Source of the DNA: an uncultured Pelagibacteraceae bacterium
GTDB lineage: Bacteria; Pseudomonadota; Alphaproteobacteria; Pelagibacterales; Pelagibacteraceae
Reading direction: 5' to 3'
Length of the DNA stretch: 46,697 nucleotides
Assembly (NCBI GenBank): GCA_902566775.1
Contig: CACFKF010000007.1
Span: 1-46,697, forward strand
Shown: positions 27,907-36,132 of the stretch, one piece after another
Position numbering within the stretch: position 1 is the stretch's first letter
How the letters are laid out: each line of letters starts with the position of its first letter
Position numbers and translations under genes: made by a program
The notes under the pieces: model-generated
The model's database searches: none
What the model was told of the DNA's origin: nothing
Seen by the model: only the letters and a program-made list of their open reading frames with translations

Positions 27907-28848
27907 ATGGCAACCAAATCAGATAAAGCTGTTAAAATATCACAAAAACATCTTTTAGGAATCCAAGATCTATCAATATCTGACGTAAATCATATACTTT
28001 CTGAAGCAAAACAATTTATTAATTTAAATAGAAGTAAAAATAAAAAATTAGAAACTTTAAGAGGTAAAACTCAAATAAATCTTTTCTTTGAACCTTCTAC
28101 AAGAACACAAAGTTCTTTTGAATTAGCGGGAAAAAGATTAGGTGCAGATGTAATGTCAATGAACATAGTTAATTCAGCAATAAAAAAAGGAGAAACGCTA
28201 ATTGATACTGCAATGACACTAAATGCAATGCATCCAAATTTAATCGTAGTAAGACATCAAGACTCCGGAGCTTGCAACTTATTATCACAAAAAGTTAACT
28301 GTGCTGTAATAAATGCTGGTGATGGTAGAAGAGAACATCCAACTCAAGCTTTACTAGATGCTTTAACAATAATTGAAAAAAAAGGAAAAGTTCAAGGCCT
28401 GCGAATTGCTATATGTGGAGACATTCTTCATTCTAGGGTGGCTAGGTCAAATATTTATTTACTAAATATGCTTGGAGCTGAATTAAATATAATAGGTCCA
28501 ACAAATTTAATGCCAAAAGATCTTGAAAAATTTGGCGTAAACAAATTTTCAGACATGAAAAAAGGTTTAAAAGATTGTGATATTGTTATGATGCTAAGAC
28601 TTCAAAATGAAAGAATGAATAGTTCTTTCCTATCATCTAACCGAGAATATTATGAATATTATGGACTTACTCCAGATAAATTAGATTACGCAAAAAAAGA
28701 TGCTTTAATTATGCACCCAGGTCCAATGAATAGAGGAATAGAAATAGATACAAATCTAGCAGACGATATTAACAAAAGTGTAATTCAAGAACAAGTTGAA
28801 CTCGGAGTTGCTGTTAGAATGGCTTGTCTTAAAATTTTTTGTGAATAA
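27907..28848 (+). CDS. pyrB: Aspartate carbamoyltransferase catalytic subunit
   Basis: Carbamoylates aspartate in UMP synthesis. The 313 residues include the carbamoyl-phosphate motif [19 protein letters not shown], the loop [33 protein letters not shown] and the aspartate-binding [12 protein letters not shown]. No pyrI regulatory gene follows; instead the stop codon abuts a dihydroorotase homologue (pyrC'). That arrangement is known for ATCases that need an inactive DHOase partner to assemble. Confidence 0.97.
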   Translation: MATKSDKAVKISQKHLLGIQDLSISDVNHILSEAKQFINLNRSKNKKLETLRGKTQINLFFEPSTRTQSSFELAGKRLGADVMSMNIVNSAIKKGETLIDTAMTLNAMHPNLIVVRHQDSGACNLLSQKVNCAVINAGDGRREHPTQALLDALTIIEKKGKVQGLRIAICGDILHSRVARSNIYLLNMLGAELNIIGPTNLMPKDLEKFGVNKFSDMKKGLKDCDIVMMLRLQNERMNSSFLSSNREYYEYYGLTPDKLDYAKKDALIMHPGPMNRGIEIDTNLADDINKSVIQEQVELGVAVRMACLKIFCE

Positions 28849-30135
28849 ATGAAAAAAAAATATTTTTTAAATGCAAATATAATTGACCCACAAAATTCGT
28901 TGGATGAAGTTGGGGGTTTAATAATAAATGAAGAAGGTAAAATCGAAGCCATTGGAAAAAAAGTAAACGAAAACAACATTCCTTCTAGAGAGAAATATAT
29001 AAATCTAAAAGGAAAACATTTATTTCCAGGAATAGTTGATATGAGAGTTTTTGTAGGTGAGCCTGGTTTTGAATATAAAGAAAATTTTAGAACTTTAAGC
29101 AATGCTGCTTTATCTGGCGGTGTAACATCTGTCGTAACTATGCCAAATACAAATCCAGTAATTGATAACGTCTCTATGGTAGATTTTCTTAAAAGAAGAG
29201 GTAGAGATAAGTCAAAAATCAATATTTTTCCTACAGCTTCTCTAACAAAAAATTTAGAAGGAACTAATATGACCGAATTTGGTTTACTTCAAAAAAAAGG
29301 AATTGTTGGTTTTACAGACGGTATAAAAACCATTCAAAATTCACGTTTAATGTCAAGAATAATGAATTCTTCTCATGATTTAAATTCATTAATAATTCAA
29401 CATGCAGAAGATTCTCACTTAGCAGAAAACGGAATGATGAACGATGGCATAATCTCTACTAAACTAGGTTTACAAGGTATCCCAGAAGTCGCTGAAAAAA
29501 TAATAATTGAAAGAGATTTAGCTTTATTAAATGAATATAGGTGTCGATATCATATATCACAAATATCTTCGGCAAAATCAGTTGGGGTCATTAACGAAAA
29601 AAAACAATTTTTAAAATTTTCATGTGGGGTTTCAATAAATAATTTGTCATTAAATGAAAATGATATTGGTGATTTTAGAACTTTTTTAAAATTATCTCCA
29701 CCGCTTAGAACAGAAGATGATAGATTGTCTTTGGTTGATGGATTAAATAAAAAAACTATTGATGTTATTGTTTCTGATCATAAACCTGAAGATGAAGAGC
29801 AAAAAAGACTAACTTTTGCTAAAGCAGCAACAGGTGCATCTGGTATTGAAACCTTACTTTCTCTATCCTTGGAGCTTTTTCATAATGGATCAGTTAAACT
29901 CAATACAATAATTGAAGCTTTAACAAGTAACCCAGCAAAAATACTTAAAATAAATAAAGGTAATTTAAGCATTGGTAATGATGCTGATTTTTGTATAGTT
30001 GATATAAATAAACCGTGGATTGTTAAAACTGAAAATCTAGTTTCAAAATCAAAAAATACATCGATAGAAAACAAAAAACTTCAAGGCAAAGTGATAAGTA
30101 CTTTTGTTAATGGCGAGGAATTATATAAAATATAA
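28849..30135 (+). CDS. pyrX: Dihydroorotase homologue lacking the HxH metal site (PyrC'/PyrX type)
   Basis: A 428-residue amidohydrolase of the type I dihydroorotase family starting directly after pyrB. Catalytic members have a DxHxH metal motif just after the first beta strand (about residue 64). Here it reads D64-M-R66-V-F68, so both histidines are replaced. Later positions are closer to normal: IIQHAEDSH, HISQISSAK and VIVSDHKPEDEEQ. The pattern resembles the non-catalytic PyrC' that supports ATCase assembly in Pseudomonas and the pyrX genes of Alphaproteobacteria. I infer a structural role with PyrB and an active dihydroorotase elsewhere. Many pipelines would call it pyrC. Confidence 0.85.
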   Translation: MKKKYFLNANIIDPQNSLDEVGGLIINEEGKIEAIGKKVNENNIPSREKYINLKGKHLFPGIVDMRVFVGEPGFEYKENFRTLSNAALSGGVTSVVTMPNTNPVIDNVSMVDFLKRRGRDKSKINIFPTASLTKNLEGTNMTEFGLLQKKGIVGFTDGIKTIQNSRLMSRIMNSSHDLNSLIIQHAEDSHLAENGMMNDGIISTKLGLQGIPEVAEKIIIERDLALLNEYRCRYHISQISSAKSVGVINEKKQFLKFSCGVSINNLSLNENDIGDFRTFLKLSPPLRTEDDRLSLVDGLNKKTIDVIVSDHKPEDEEQKRLTFAKAATGASGIETLLSLSLELFHNGSVKLNTIIEALTSNPAKILKINKGNLSIGNDADFCIVDINKPWIVKTENLVSKSKNTSIENKKLQGKVISTFVNGEELYKI

Positions 30136-30137
30136 AA

Positions 30138-30716
30138 ATGGAATTACTGATAATAATATTCTGTTCATATTTAATGGGATCAATTCCTTTTGGTTATGTT
30201 CTAACTAAAATATTTTTAAAAAAAGACATTAGAGATATTGGTTCTGGAAATATTGGCGCTACAAATGCCTTAAGAACTGGCAATAAATTTATTGGCTATA
30301 GCACACTTACATTAGATGTGTTAAAGGCTGTCCTGCCATTAGTTTTTATTAAATTTAATTATCCAGAATATATTTACGTTTCTTCTTTAAGTGTTTTTAT
30401 TGGACATGTTTTTCCTTTATGGTTAAAATTTAAAGGCGGCAAAGGTGTAGCTACTTATGTGGGAATTTTATTTTGTATAAATATATTATTAGGATTAGTA
30501 TTTATCTCTGCTTGGTTCTTATTTTATTTTATTTTTAAATATTCATCCCTATCTTCTTTGTTAGCAACTTTAAGTATTCCTGCATACATATTATTTTTTT
30601 TAGATGGACAAAATATTATTTTTTTTCTTATAATGTTTGTCTTGATCTTCTATACACACAAAGAGAATGTTAAACGATTGATAAATAAAGAGGAATCCAA
30701 GACAAAAATTTATTAA
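30138..30716 (+). CDS. plsY: Glycerol-3-phosphate acyltransferase PlsY
   Basis: Integral membrane enzyme that transfers acyl groups from acyl-phosphate to glycerol 3-phosphate, starting phospholipid synthesis. The 192 residues have five or six hydrophobic segments and all three PlsY motifs: SIPFGYVLTKIFLKKDIRDIGSGNIGATNALR, split as SIPFGYV and GSGNIGATNALR; then GHVFPLWLKFKGGKGVAT; and FYTHKENVKRLI near the end. It starts 2 nt after pyrX. The dprA gene usual at its 3' side is missing. Confidence 0.96.
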   Translation: MELLIIIFCSYLMGSIPFGYVLTKIFLKKDIRDIGSGNIGATNALRTGNKFIGYSTLTLDVLKAVLPLVFIKFNYPEYIYVSSLSVFIGHVFPLWLKFKGGKGVATYVGILFCINILLGLVFISAWFLFYFIFKYSSLSSLLATLSIPAYILFFLDGQNIIFFLIMFVLIFYTHKENVKRLINKEESKTKIY

Positions 30717-30717
30717 T

Positions 30718-30745
30718 TTGACTATCTAATTCATTTATGTAGTTT
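30718..30745 (+). promoter_or_regulatory. Weak promoter-like sequence before topA
   Basis: TTGACT (30718-30723), a 16-bp spacer and TAGTTT (30740-30745) lie in the 37-bp gap between plsY and topA. The -35 is good and the -10 poor. It may give topA some independent expression within the run. Confidence 0.3.
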
Positions 30746-30753
30746 CTAAATTA

Positions 30754-33306
30754 ATGAATTTAGTAATTGTTGAAAGTCCTGCAAAAGCTAAAACTATAAA
30801 CAAATATTTAGGTAGTAAATATACTGTATTAGCAAGTTATGGACATATAAGAGATTTGCCTTCAAAAAATGGGTCTGTTGATCCTGAAAATAAATTTAAA
30901 ATGATTTGGGAGATAGATAGTTTTTCAAAAAAATATTTAAAAGAAATAGTAGACGTTGTTAAAGATTCTGAAAAAGTGATCCTTGCAACTGACCCAGACC
31001 GTGAAGGCGAAGCTATAGCTTGGCATGTTAAGGAATATCTTAATGAAAAAAAATTATTAAAGGATAAAAAAATTGAAAGAGTTGTTTTTAATGAAATTAC
31101 TAAAAAAGCTGTTACTAATGGTATAGAAAATCCAAGATCTATTGAACCTCTATTAGTTGATGCATATATGGCCAGAAGAGCTTTGGATTACCTGGTTGGT
31201 TTTAATATTTCTCCTATACTATGGACCAAGTTGCCAGGATCAAAATCTGCTGGAAGAGTTCAATCTGTAGCTCTCCGTTTATTAACTGAAAGAGAGCAAG
31301 AAATTGAAATTTTTAAACCGGAAGAATTTTGGACTTTAAATGTTATTTTTAAAACAAAAGAAAATAATCTAATTACATCAAATGTAAATCAACTAAATGG
31401 AAATAAAATTGAAAAGTTTTCATTTAAAAATAAAGAAGAAATAAATAAATCTATTGAAAATATTAAAAATAATAAATATGAAATTACAAATGTTAGTTCA
31501 AAAATTTATTCAAGGAACCCATCTGGTCCTTTTACTACATCAACATTACAGCAATCATCATCTAGTAAATTAGGTTTTGGTGCATCAAGAACGATGCAAA
31601 TCGCTCAAAGACTCTATCAAGGCATTGATATCGAAGGAGATACAGTAGGGTTAATAACTTATATGAGAACGGATGGAACGAATATTTCCAAGGATGCTGT
31701 AGAAACTTTTAGAAATTTTATTAATGAAAATTATGGAAAAAATTATTTACCTGAAACTCCTCTAAACTATTCTGGAAAAAAAGCCAAAAATGCTCAAGAA
31801 GCGCACGAAGCAATAAGACCAACTGAAATTACTAGAAAACCCGAAGATATGAAGAAATATTTAAGCAGCGACCAATTTAAGTTGTATAATTTAATATGGT
31901 CAAGAGCTCTATCTTCGCAAATGGAATCTGCAAAATTTGATAGAAAAACAATAACAATTTCTTCTGAAGATAAAAAAAATATTTTTAAAGCTAATGGCTC
32001 GGTAATAAAATTTGATGGATATTTAAAACTATCAAATATAGACGATAATAATGATGATGAAAAAATATTACCCGATGTAAATAAGGGCCCTGTTGAAATA
32101 AATGAGTTTAAAAATGAACAACATTTTACACAACCTCCACCTAGATATTCTGAAGCAAGTTTGGTAAAAAAATTAGAAGAACTAGGAATAGGAAGGCCAT
32201 CAACTTATGCAAGCATAATTTCAGTCATATCTAATAGAGGTTATGCTGATATTAACAATAAAAGATTTTTTCCAACTGATAGAGGAAAATTATTATCTGC
32301 TTTCTTGGAAAAATTGTTTTCAAAATATGTTGACTACGACTTTACAGCTAAATTAGAAGATCAATTAGATGATATTACGTCTGGAAAAGAAGATTGGTTG
32401 AATGTTTTAGACTACTTTTGGAAAGATTTTAATTTAAATGTTGCTAATGTTAAAGAAAAAAGAACGAGAGAAGTTCTAGATTTATTGAATGAAAGTCTTG
32501 GTTCTCTAATTTTCGAAATTGATAAAGATGGAAAAATTGATAGAAAATGTAAATTATGTAATGGTGGACAATTAAGCTTAAAAAATAGTTTTAGAGGTGG
32601 AGCTTTCATAGGATGTTCAAATTATCCTGAATGTAAATTTACTAGACCATTATCTAAAGCAAAAGCCGCTCAACAATTAAATTTAGCCGAACCTAAATTG
32701 GTAGGTAAAAATGATGTTGGCGATGAAATTTTCTTAAAAAATGGAAGATTTGGTCCCTACTTGCAATATCAAAATAGAGCAATAAAAGAAAAACCTAAAA
32801 AAAAAAGTAAAGACAAAAAAAAAGAAGATAATTTAAAAAATGTTTCTATACCTAAGGGTATAGATGTTGAAAATATTAATTTAGAAAAAGCAAAATTTTT
32901 ATGTTCATTACCTATATCTTTAGGAAAAAATCCAGATAATAATCAAGATATAACTTTAAATGTAGGGAGATTTGGACCATATCTTAAATGTGAAAACAAA
33001 TCAGCAAAACTAGAAAATGTAAATGAAATATTTTCGATAGGATTAAATAGAGCCATCACACTAATAGCTGAAGCAAAACCTGGACGAATCTCTTCATCGT
33101 TAATTAAAGATCTGGGCGAACATCCTGAAGATAAAAAGCCTGTAAGAATTATGAAAGGTCAATACGGCCCTTATATTAAATATAAATCATTAAATGCCAC
33201 TATACCTGAAGAAAAAGATCCATCAGAAATTAATATGGAAGATGCTTTAATATTAATTGAAAAAAGAAAAGAATACGATAGAACTAAAAAAAAGAAAAAA
33301 AAATGA
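30754..33306 (+). CDS. topA: DNA topoisomerase I
   Basis: Type IA topoisomerase relaxing negative supercoils. The 850 residues run from the TOPRIM domain (LVIVESPAKAKTINKYLG; acidic triad in ATDPDREGEAIAWH) to the catalytic tyrosine Y303 in GLITYMRTDGTNIS. The active-site HEAIRPT and GIGRPSTYASII follow. The C-terminal part has one four-cysteine zinc element (CKLCNGGQ ... FIGCSNYPECKF) and then two or three Lys-rich repeats with NGRFGPYLQY, VGRFGPYLKC and KGQYGPYIKY, as in other Alphaproteobacteria. Its TGA stop overlaps the next ATG by 4 nt. Confidence 0.97.
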   Translation: MNLVIVESPAKAKTINKYLGSKYTVLASYGHIRDLPSKNGSVDPENKFKMIWEIDSFSKKYLKEIVDVVKDSEKVILATDPDREGEAIAWHVKEYLNEKKLLKDKKIERVVFNEITKKAVTNGIENPRSIEPLLVDAYMARRALDYLVGFNISPILWTKLPGSKSAGRVQSVALRLLTEREQEIEIFKPEEFWTLNVIFKTKENNLITSNVNQLNGNKIEKFSFKNKEEINKSIENIKNNKYEITNVSSKIYSRNPSGPFTTSTLQQSSSSKLGFGASRTMQIAQRLYQGIDIEGDTVGLITYMRTDGTNISKDAVETFRNFINENYGKNYLPETPLNYSGKKAKNAQEAHEAIRPTEITRKPEDMKKYLSSDQFKLYNLIWSRALSSQMESAKFDRKTITISSEDKKNIFKANGSVIKFDGYLKLSNIDDNNDDEKILPDVNKGPVEINEFKNEQHFTQPPPRYSEASLVKKLEELGIGRPSTYASIISVISNRGYADINNKRFFPTDRGKLLSAFLEKLFSKYVDYDFTAKLEDQLDDITSGKEDWLNVLDYFWKDFNLNVANVKEKRTREVLDLLNESLGSLIFEIDKDGKIDRKCKLCNGGQLSLKNSFRGGAFIGCSNYPECKFTRPLSKAKAAQQLNLAEPKLVGKNDVGDEIFLKNGRFGPYLQYQNRAIKEKPKKKSKDKKKEDNLKNVSIPKGIDVENINLEKAKFLCSLPISLGKNPDNNQDITLNVGRFGPYLKCENKSAKLENVNEIFSIGLNRAITLIAEAKPGRISSSLIKDLGEHPEDKKPVRIMKGQYGPYIKYKSLNATIPEEKDPSEINMEDALILIEKRKEYDRTKKKKKK

Positions 33307-33518
33307 AAATTTTATTTTTTATTATATTAAGTTTTTTTTTGTTTACTAATTCTTATTCAATTGAAATATTAGATTGCTCCAAAGAGACTAGTTATATAAA
33401 AAAATTAAATTGCAAGGCAAAAAATTTAAAAGCTAAATTAAATGAAAAGCAGGCTGAAACAAAAGAAAAAATATCAAATAAAGCAAAAGAGTTAAAAGCA
33501 AAAGTAGAAAATAAATAA
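33303..33518 (+). CDS. Small predicted exported Lys-rich protein, function unknown
   Basis: A 71-residue protein I do not recognise. Residues 1-20 (MKILFFIILSFFLFTNSYSI) look like a signal peptide, with possible cleavage after the SYS segment. The mature part has two cysteines (C25 and C37) that could form a disulfide, then a highly charged, probably helical tail of K/E/A heptad-like repeats (LKAKLNEKQAETKEKI, KAKELKAKVENK). It is translationally coupled to topA (ATGA overlap) and 16 nt before the RidA-family gene. The signal peptide and the coupling argue for a real gene; nothing indicates its job. Confidence 0.7.
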   Translation: MKILFFIILSFFLFTNSYSIEILDCSKETSYIKKLNCKAKNLKAKLNEKQAETKEKISNKAKELKAKVENK

Positions 33519-33534
33519 ACACAAATTTTAAAAA

Positions 33535-33996
33535 TTGACTATTGAAGATAATATAAAAAAACTGAATATAAAATTACCAAATGCACCTGATCCTGTCGGA
33601 TCTTATGTTGCTACTAAAATTGCTGACAAATTGCTATATATATCTGGTCAAGTGTCAATTAATGAAAAAGGAGAATTTATAAAAGGTAAACTTGGAAAAG
33701 AATTAAATTTAGAAGAAGGTTATGAAGCTGCTAAAAGATGCGCATTAAATATTGTTTCCCAAGCAAAAAAAGCTTGTAATAATGATTTATCTAAAATTAA
33801 ATCATGTATTAAATTAACAGGATATGTAAATTCCACAAATGACTTTACTGACCAACCAAAAGTTATAAACGGAGCTTCAGATATAATTGCTTCTATATTT
33901 GGAGAAATTGGAAAACATACTAGGGCAGCTGTAAGCACTAATAGTCTTCCCTTAGGTGTAGCAGTTGAGGTTGATGCAATTTTTGAACTTAATTAA
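33535..33996 (+). CDS. RidA/YjgF/UK114-family protein
   Basis: A 153-residue member of the Rid family, whose best-known members deaminate reactive enamines/imines derived from amino acids. Features: NAPDPVGSYVATKIADKLLY, SGQVSINEKGEF, the helix EEGYEAAKRCALNIVSQA, and GEIGKHTRAAVSTNSLPLGVAVEVD, where the HTRAAV arginine corresponds to the carboxylate-binding residue of RidA. The length puts it in the longer, roughly 150-residue Rid subgroup, so it is not the canonical RidA. The only usable start is TTG at 33535. It ends in a TTAA shared with the stop of ugd on the other strand. Confidence 0.88.
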   Translation: MTIEDNIKKLNIKLPNAPDPVGSYVATKIADKLLYISGQVSINEKGEFIKGKLGKELNLEEGYEAAKRCALNIVSQAKKACNNDLSKIKSCIKLTGYVNSTNDFTDQPKVINGASDIIASIFGEIGKHTRAAVSTNSLPLGVAVEVDAIFELN

Positions 33997-35285
33997 ATTT
34001 TAAAATATTTAATACCATTATTTGACATTTTTTTTTGAGAATAAATATTTCTCATGTCGTATACAGAAAATCTATTATGACCAACTAACTTTTTAAAATT
34101 TAAATTTCTAAACTCGTTCCATTCAGTATGTAAAATGATCAAATCACTGTTTTTACAAGCTGATGATATTTTGTTATAAAAAATTACATTTTTGTAAGTT
34201 TTGAATGAAATCTTTAATCCTGAAGGATCATAATATGAAATTTTGGCACCTTGCTTATGTAATTTTGGTATTAGTTTTAAAGCTGGTGACTCTCTCATAT
34301 CATCAGTATTAGGTTTAAAAGTTACACCCAAAAAAGTAATCCTTTTTTTAAAAATTTTACCTTTGGAAATTTTTTTTATTTTGGAAAACAAAATATCGTT
34401 TCTTTTTTCATTAGATTTAACTGCAGAATTAATAATAGACAATTTTGTGTTAAATTTTTTAGCAGTATTTAATAGAGCTCTAGTGTCTTTCGGAAAACAA
34501 GATCCGCCATATCCGGGACCGGCTCTTAAAAAGCGAGACCCTATTCTTGAGTCTAAACCCATGCCAACAGAAATATCTTGAATATCAACATTAACTTTCT
34601 CACATAAATTAGCAATTTCATTTATAAAACTAATTTTTGTGGCTAAAAATGAATTCGACGAATATTTAATTAGTTCAGCAGCTCTTCTTGAGGTATTCAA
34701 GTATTTTCCTCCTCTTTTAATTATAGGTTCATAAAGACTCTTTAAAAGACTATTAGCTTTAGAATTACTAGTTCCAACAACAATTCTATCTGGATACATA
34801 AAATCTCTAATTGCCTCTCCTTCCCTTAAAAATTCTGGGTTTGAAACAACTGAAAATAATTTTTTAGATTTTTTTTGAGAAATTAATTTTTCTATTTTAT
34901 CACCAGTTGTAACTGGAACTGTTGATTTAGTAATAATAATTTTAAATTTATTTATATTTTTAGAAATCACATTAACAACACTAAAAATTTGAGATAAATC
35001 AGCTGAATAAGATTTTTTTTTAGTAGGTGTGCCGACACAAATAAATATTAAATTAGATTTTTTAACTGAATAAGTTATATCGTTAGTAAAATTAAGTCTC
35101 TTAGCTTTATAATTTTTTTTTACCAATTCATCAAGACCAGGTTCAAAAATTGGAATAAAACCTTTTTTTAAATTTTCAATTTTTTTAATATTATTGTCTA
35201 CACACACAACGTTGTGGCCTAGATCAGAAAAACAAACTCCCGTAACAAGCCCAACATATCCTGTACCTATTATACAAATTTTCAT
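33993..35285 (-). CDS. ugd: UDP-glucose 6-dehydrogenase
   Basis: Oxidises UDP-glucose to UDP-glucuronate using two NAD+. The 430-residue protein has the NAD-binding start KICIIGTGYVGLVTGVCFSD, VGTPTKK, TKSTVPVTTGDK, the lysine-containing SNSFLATKISFINEI and the catalytic cysteine C263 in GPGYGGSCFPKDTRAL, then LGVTFKPNTDDMRESP. It overlaps galU by 4 nt (ATGA), so the two make UDP-glucuronate from glucose 1-phosphate. The product could feed surface polysaccharide or glucuronosyl glycolipids. Confidence 0.97.
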   Translation of the reverse strand: MKICIIGTGYVGLVTGVCFSDLGHNVVCVDNNIKKIENLKKGFIPIFEPGLDELVKKNYKAKRLNFTNDITYSVKKSNLIFICVGTPTKKKSYSADLSQIFSVVNVISKNINKFKIIITKSTVPVTTGDKIEKLISQKKSKKLFSVVSNPEFLREGEAIRDFMYPDRIVVGTSNSKANSLLKSLYEPIIKRGGKYLNTSRRAAELIKYSSNSFLATKISFINEIANLCEKVNVDIQDISVGMGLDSRIGSRFLRAGPGYGGSCFPKDTRALLNTAKKFNTKLSIINSAVKSNEKRNDILFSKIKKISKGKIFKKRITFLGVTFKPNTDDMRESPALKLIPKLHKQGAKISYYDPSGLKISFKTYKNVIFYNKISSACKNSDLIILHTEWNEFRNLNFKKLVGHNRFSVYDMRNIYSQKKMSNNGIKYFKI

Positions 35286-36097
35286 TTTTTTGAAATTTTC
35301 ATTGAAGATCTTATGTATCCTTTCATAGTACCACAGTCTAAATATTTACCGGCAAAATTATGACCAACAAATTTATTGCTTTCTAAAATAAGCGATTGTA
35401 TTGCATCAGTGATATGAATTTCACCACTTTTTCCTTTTTTTTGTTTTTTTAATTTTGTAAATATTTTTTTTGGCAAAATATATCTTCCTATTACTGCTTT
35501 ATTTGATGGTGCCTTATTAATCGAAGGTTTCTCAATGACTCCTTCTATTAAAAAATTTTTATCATTTATTTTTTTTTTAACTTTATAAATGCCCCATCTA
35601 GTCACATCCTTTTTTTTTACGTTCATACTAGCCATTACTGATGCATTATATTTTTTATGAATTGAAATCATATTTTTAGAACAATTATTTTTTATTATAA
35701 GATCGTCTGGCAACAGAATTAAAAAATATTTTTCTTTTATTAATTTTTTTGCTTTCAGAATAGCATCGCCGGTACCCGATGGGGAATTTTGGTAAACAAA
35801 TTTTATTATTTTTTTATATTTCTTAATTTTTTTAAATTCTTTTAAAATTCTTTTATCTTTTTTTTTTTTGATTATTTTTTTATAAAAATTATCTTTTTGA
35901 AAATAATTTTTAATCATCATTTTTTTCTTTGAAATAATTAAAATTATTTCTTTAATTCCTGCATCAATACATTCGTCTAAAACATATTCAAGGCCTGGTT
36001 TGCCATTAATTGGAAGTAGTTCCTTTGGTATTATGCTAGTTAAAGGTAGCAATCTAGTACCTAATCCAGCTAAAGGAATTATTGCTTGTTTAATCAT
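35282..36097 (-). CDS. galU: UTP-glucose-1-phosphate uridylyltransferase
   Basis: Makes UDP-glucose from UTP and glucose 1-phosphate. The 271 residues carry the nucleotidyltransferase start AIIPLAGLGTRLLPLTSIIPKELLPI, split by the G-x-G-T-R-L motif near residue 12, then YVLDECIDAGIKEI, the metal-site ILLPDDLI and GVIEKPSINKAPSN, with GHNFAGKYLDCGTMKGY at the end. It is rich in lysine runs, like its neighbours. First gene of the galU-ugd pair; divergent from panC over 35 bp. Confidence 0.95.
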   Translation of the reverse strand: MIKQAIIPLAGLGTRLLPLTSIIPKELLPINGKPGLEYVLDECIDAGIKEIILIISKKKMMIKNYFQKDNFYKKIIKKKKDKRILKEFKKIKKYKKIIKFVYQNSPSGTGDAILKAKKLIKEKYFLILLPDDLIIKNNCSKNMISIHKKYNASVMASMNVKKKDVTRWGIYKVKKKINDKNFLIEGVIEKPSINKAPSNKAVIGRYILPKKIFTKLKKQKKGKSGEIHITDAIQSLILESNKFVGHNFAGKYLDCGTMKGYIRSSMKISKK

Positions 36098-36132
36098 TTA
36101 AATGTTTTACTTATAAAACTAAATTATTACAA

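Noticed and set aside
35400..35900. Long T/A runs on the plus strand as possible terminators or simple repeats
   Set aside because: They are lysine codon runs in galU on the minus strand with no associated stem, and similar runs occur across the window.
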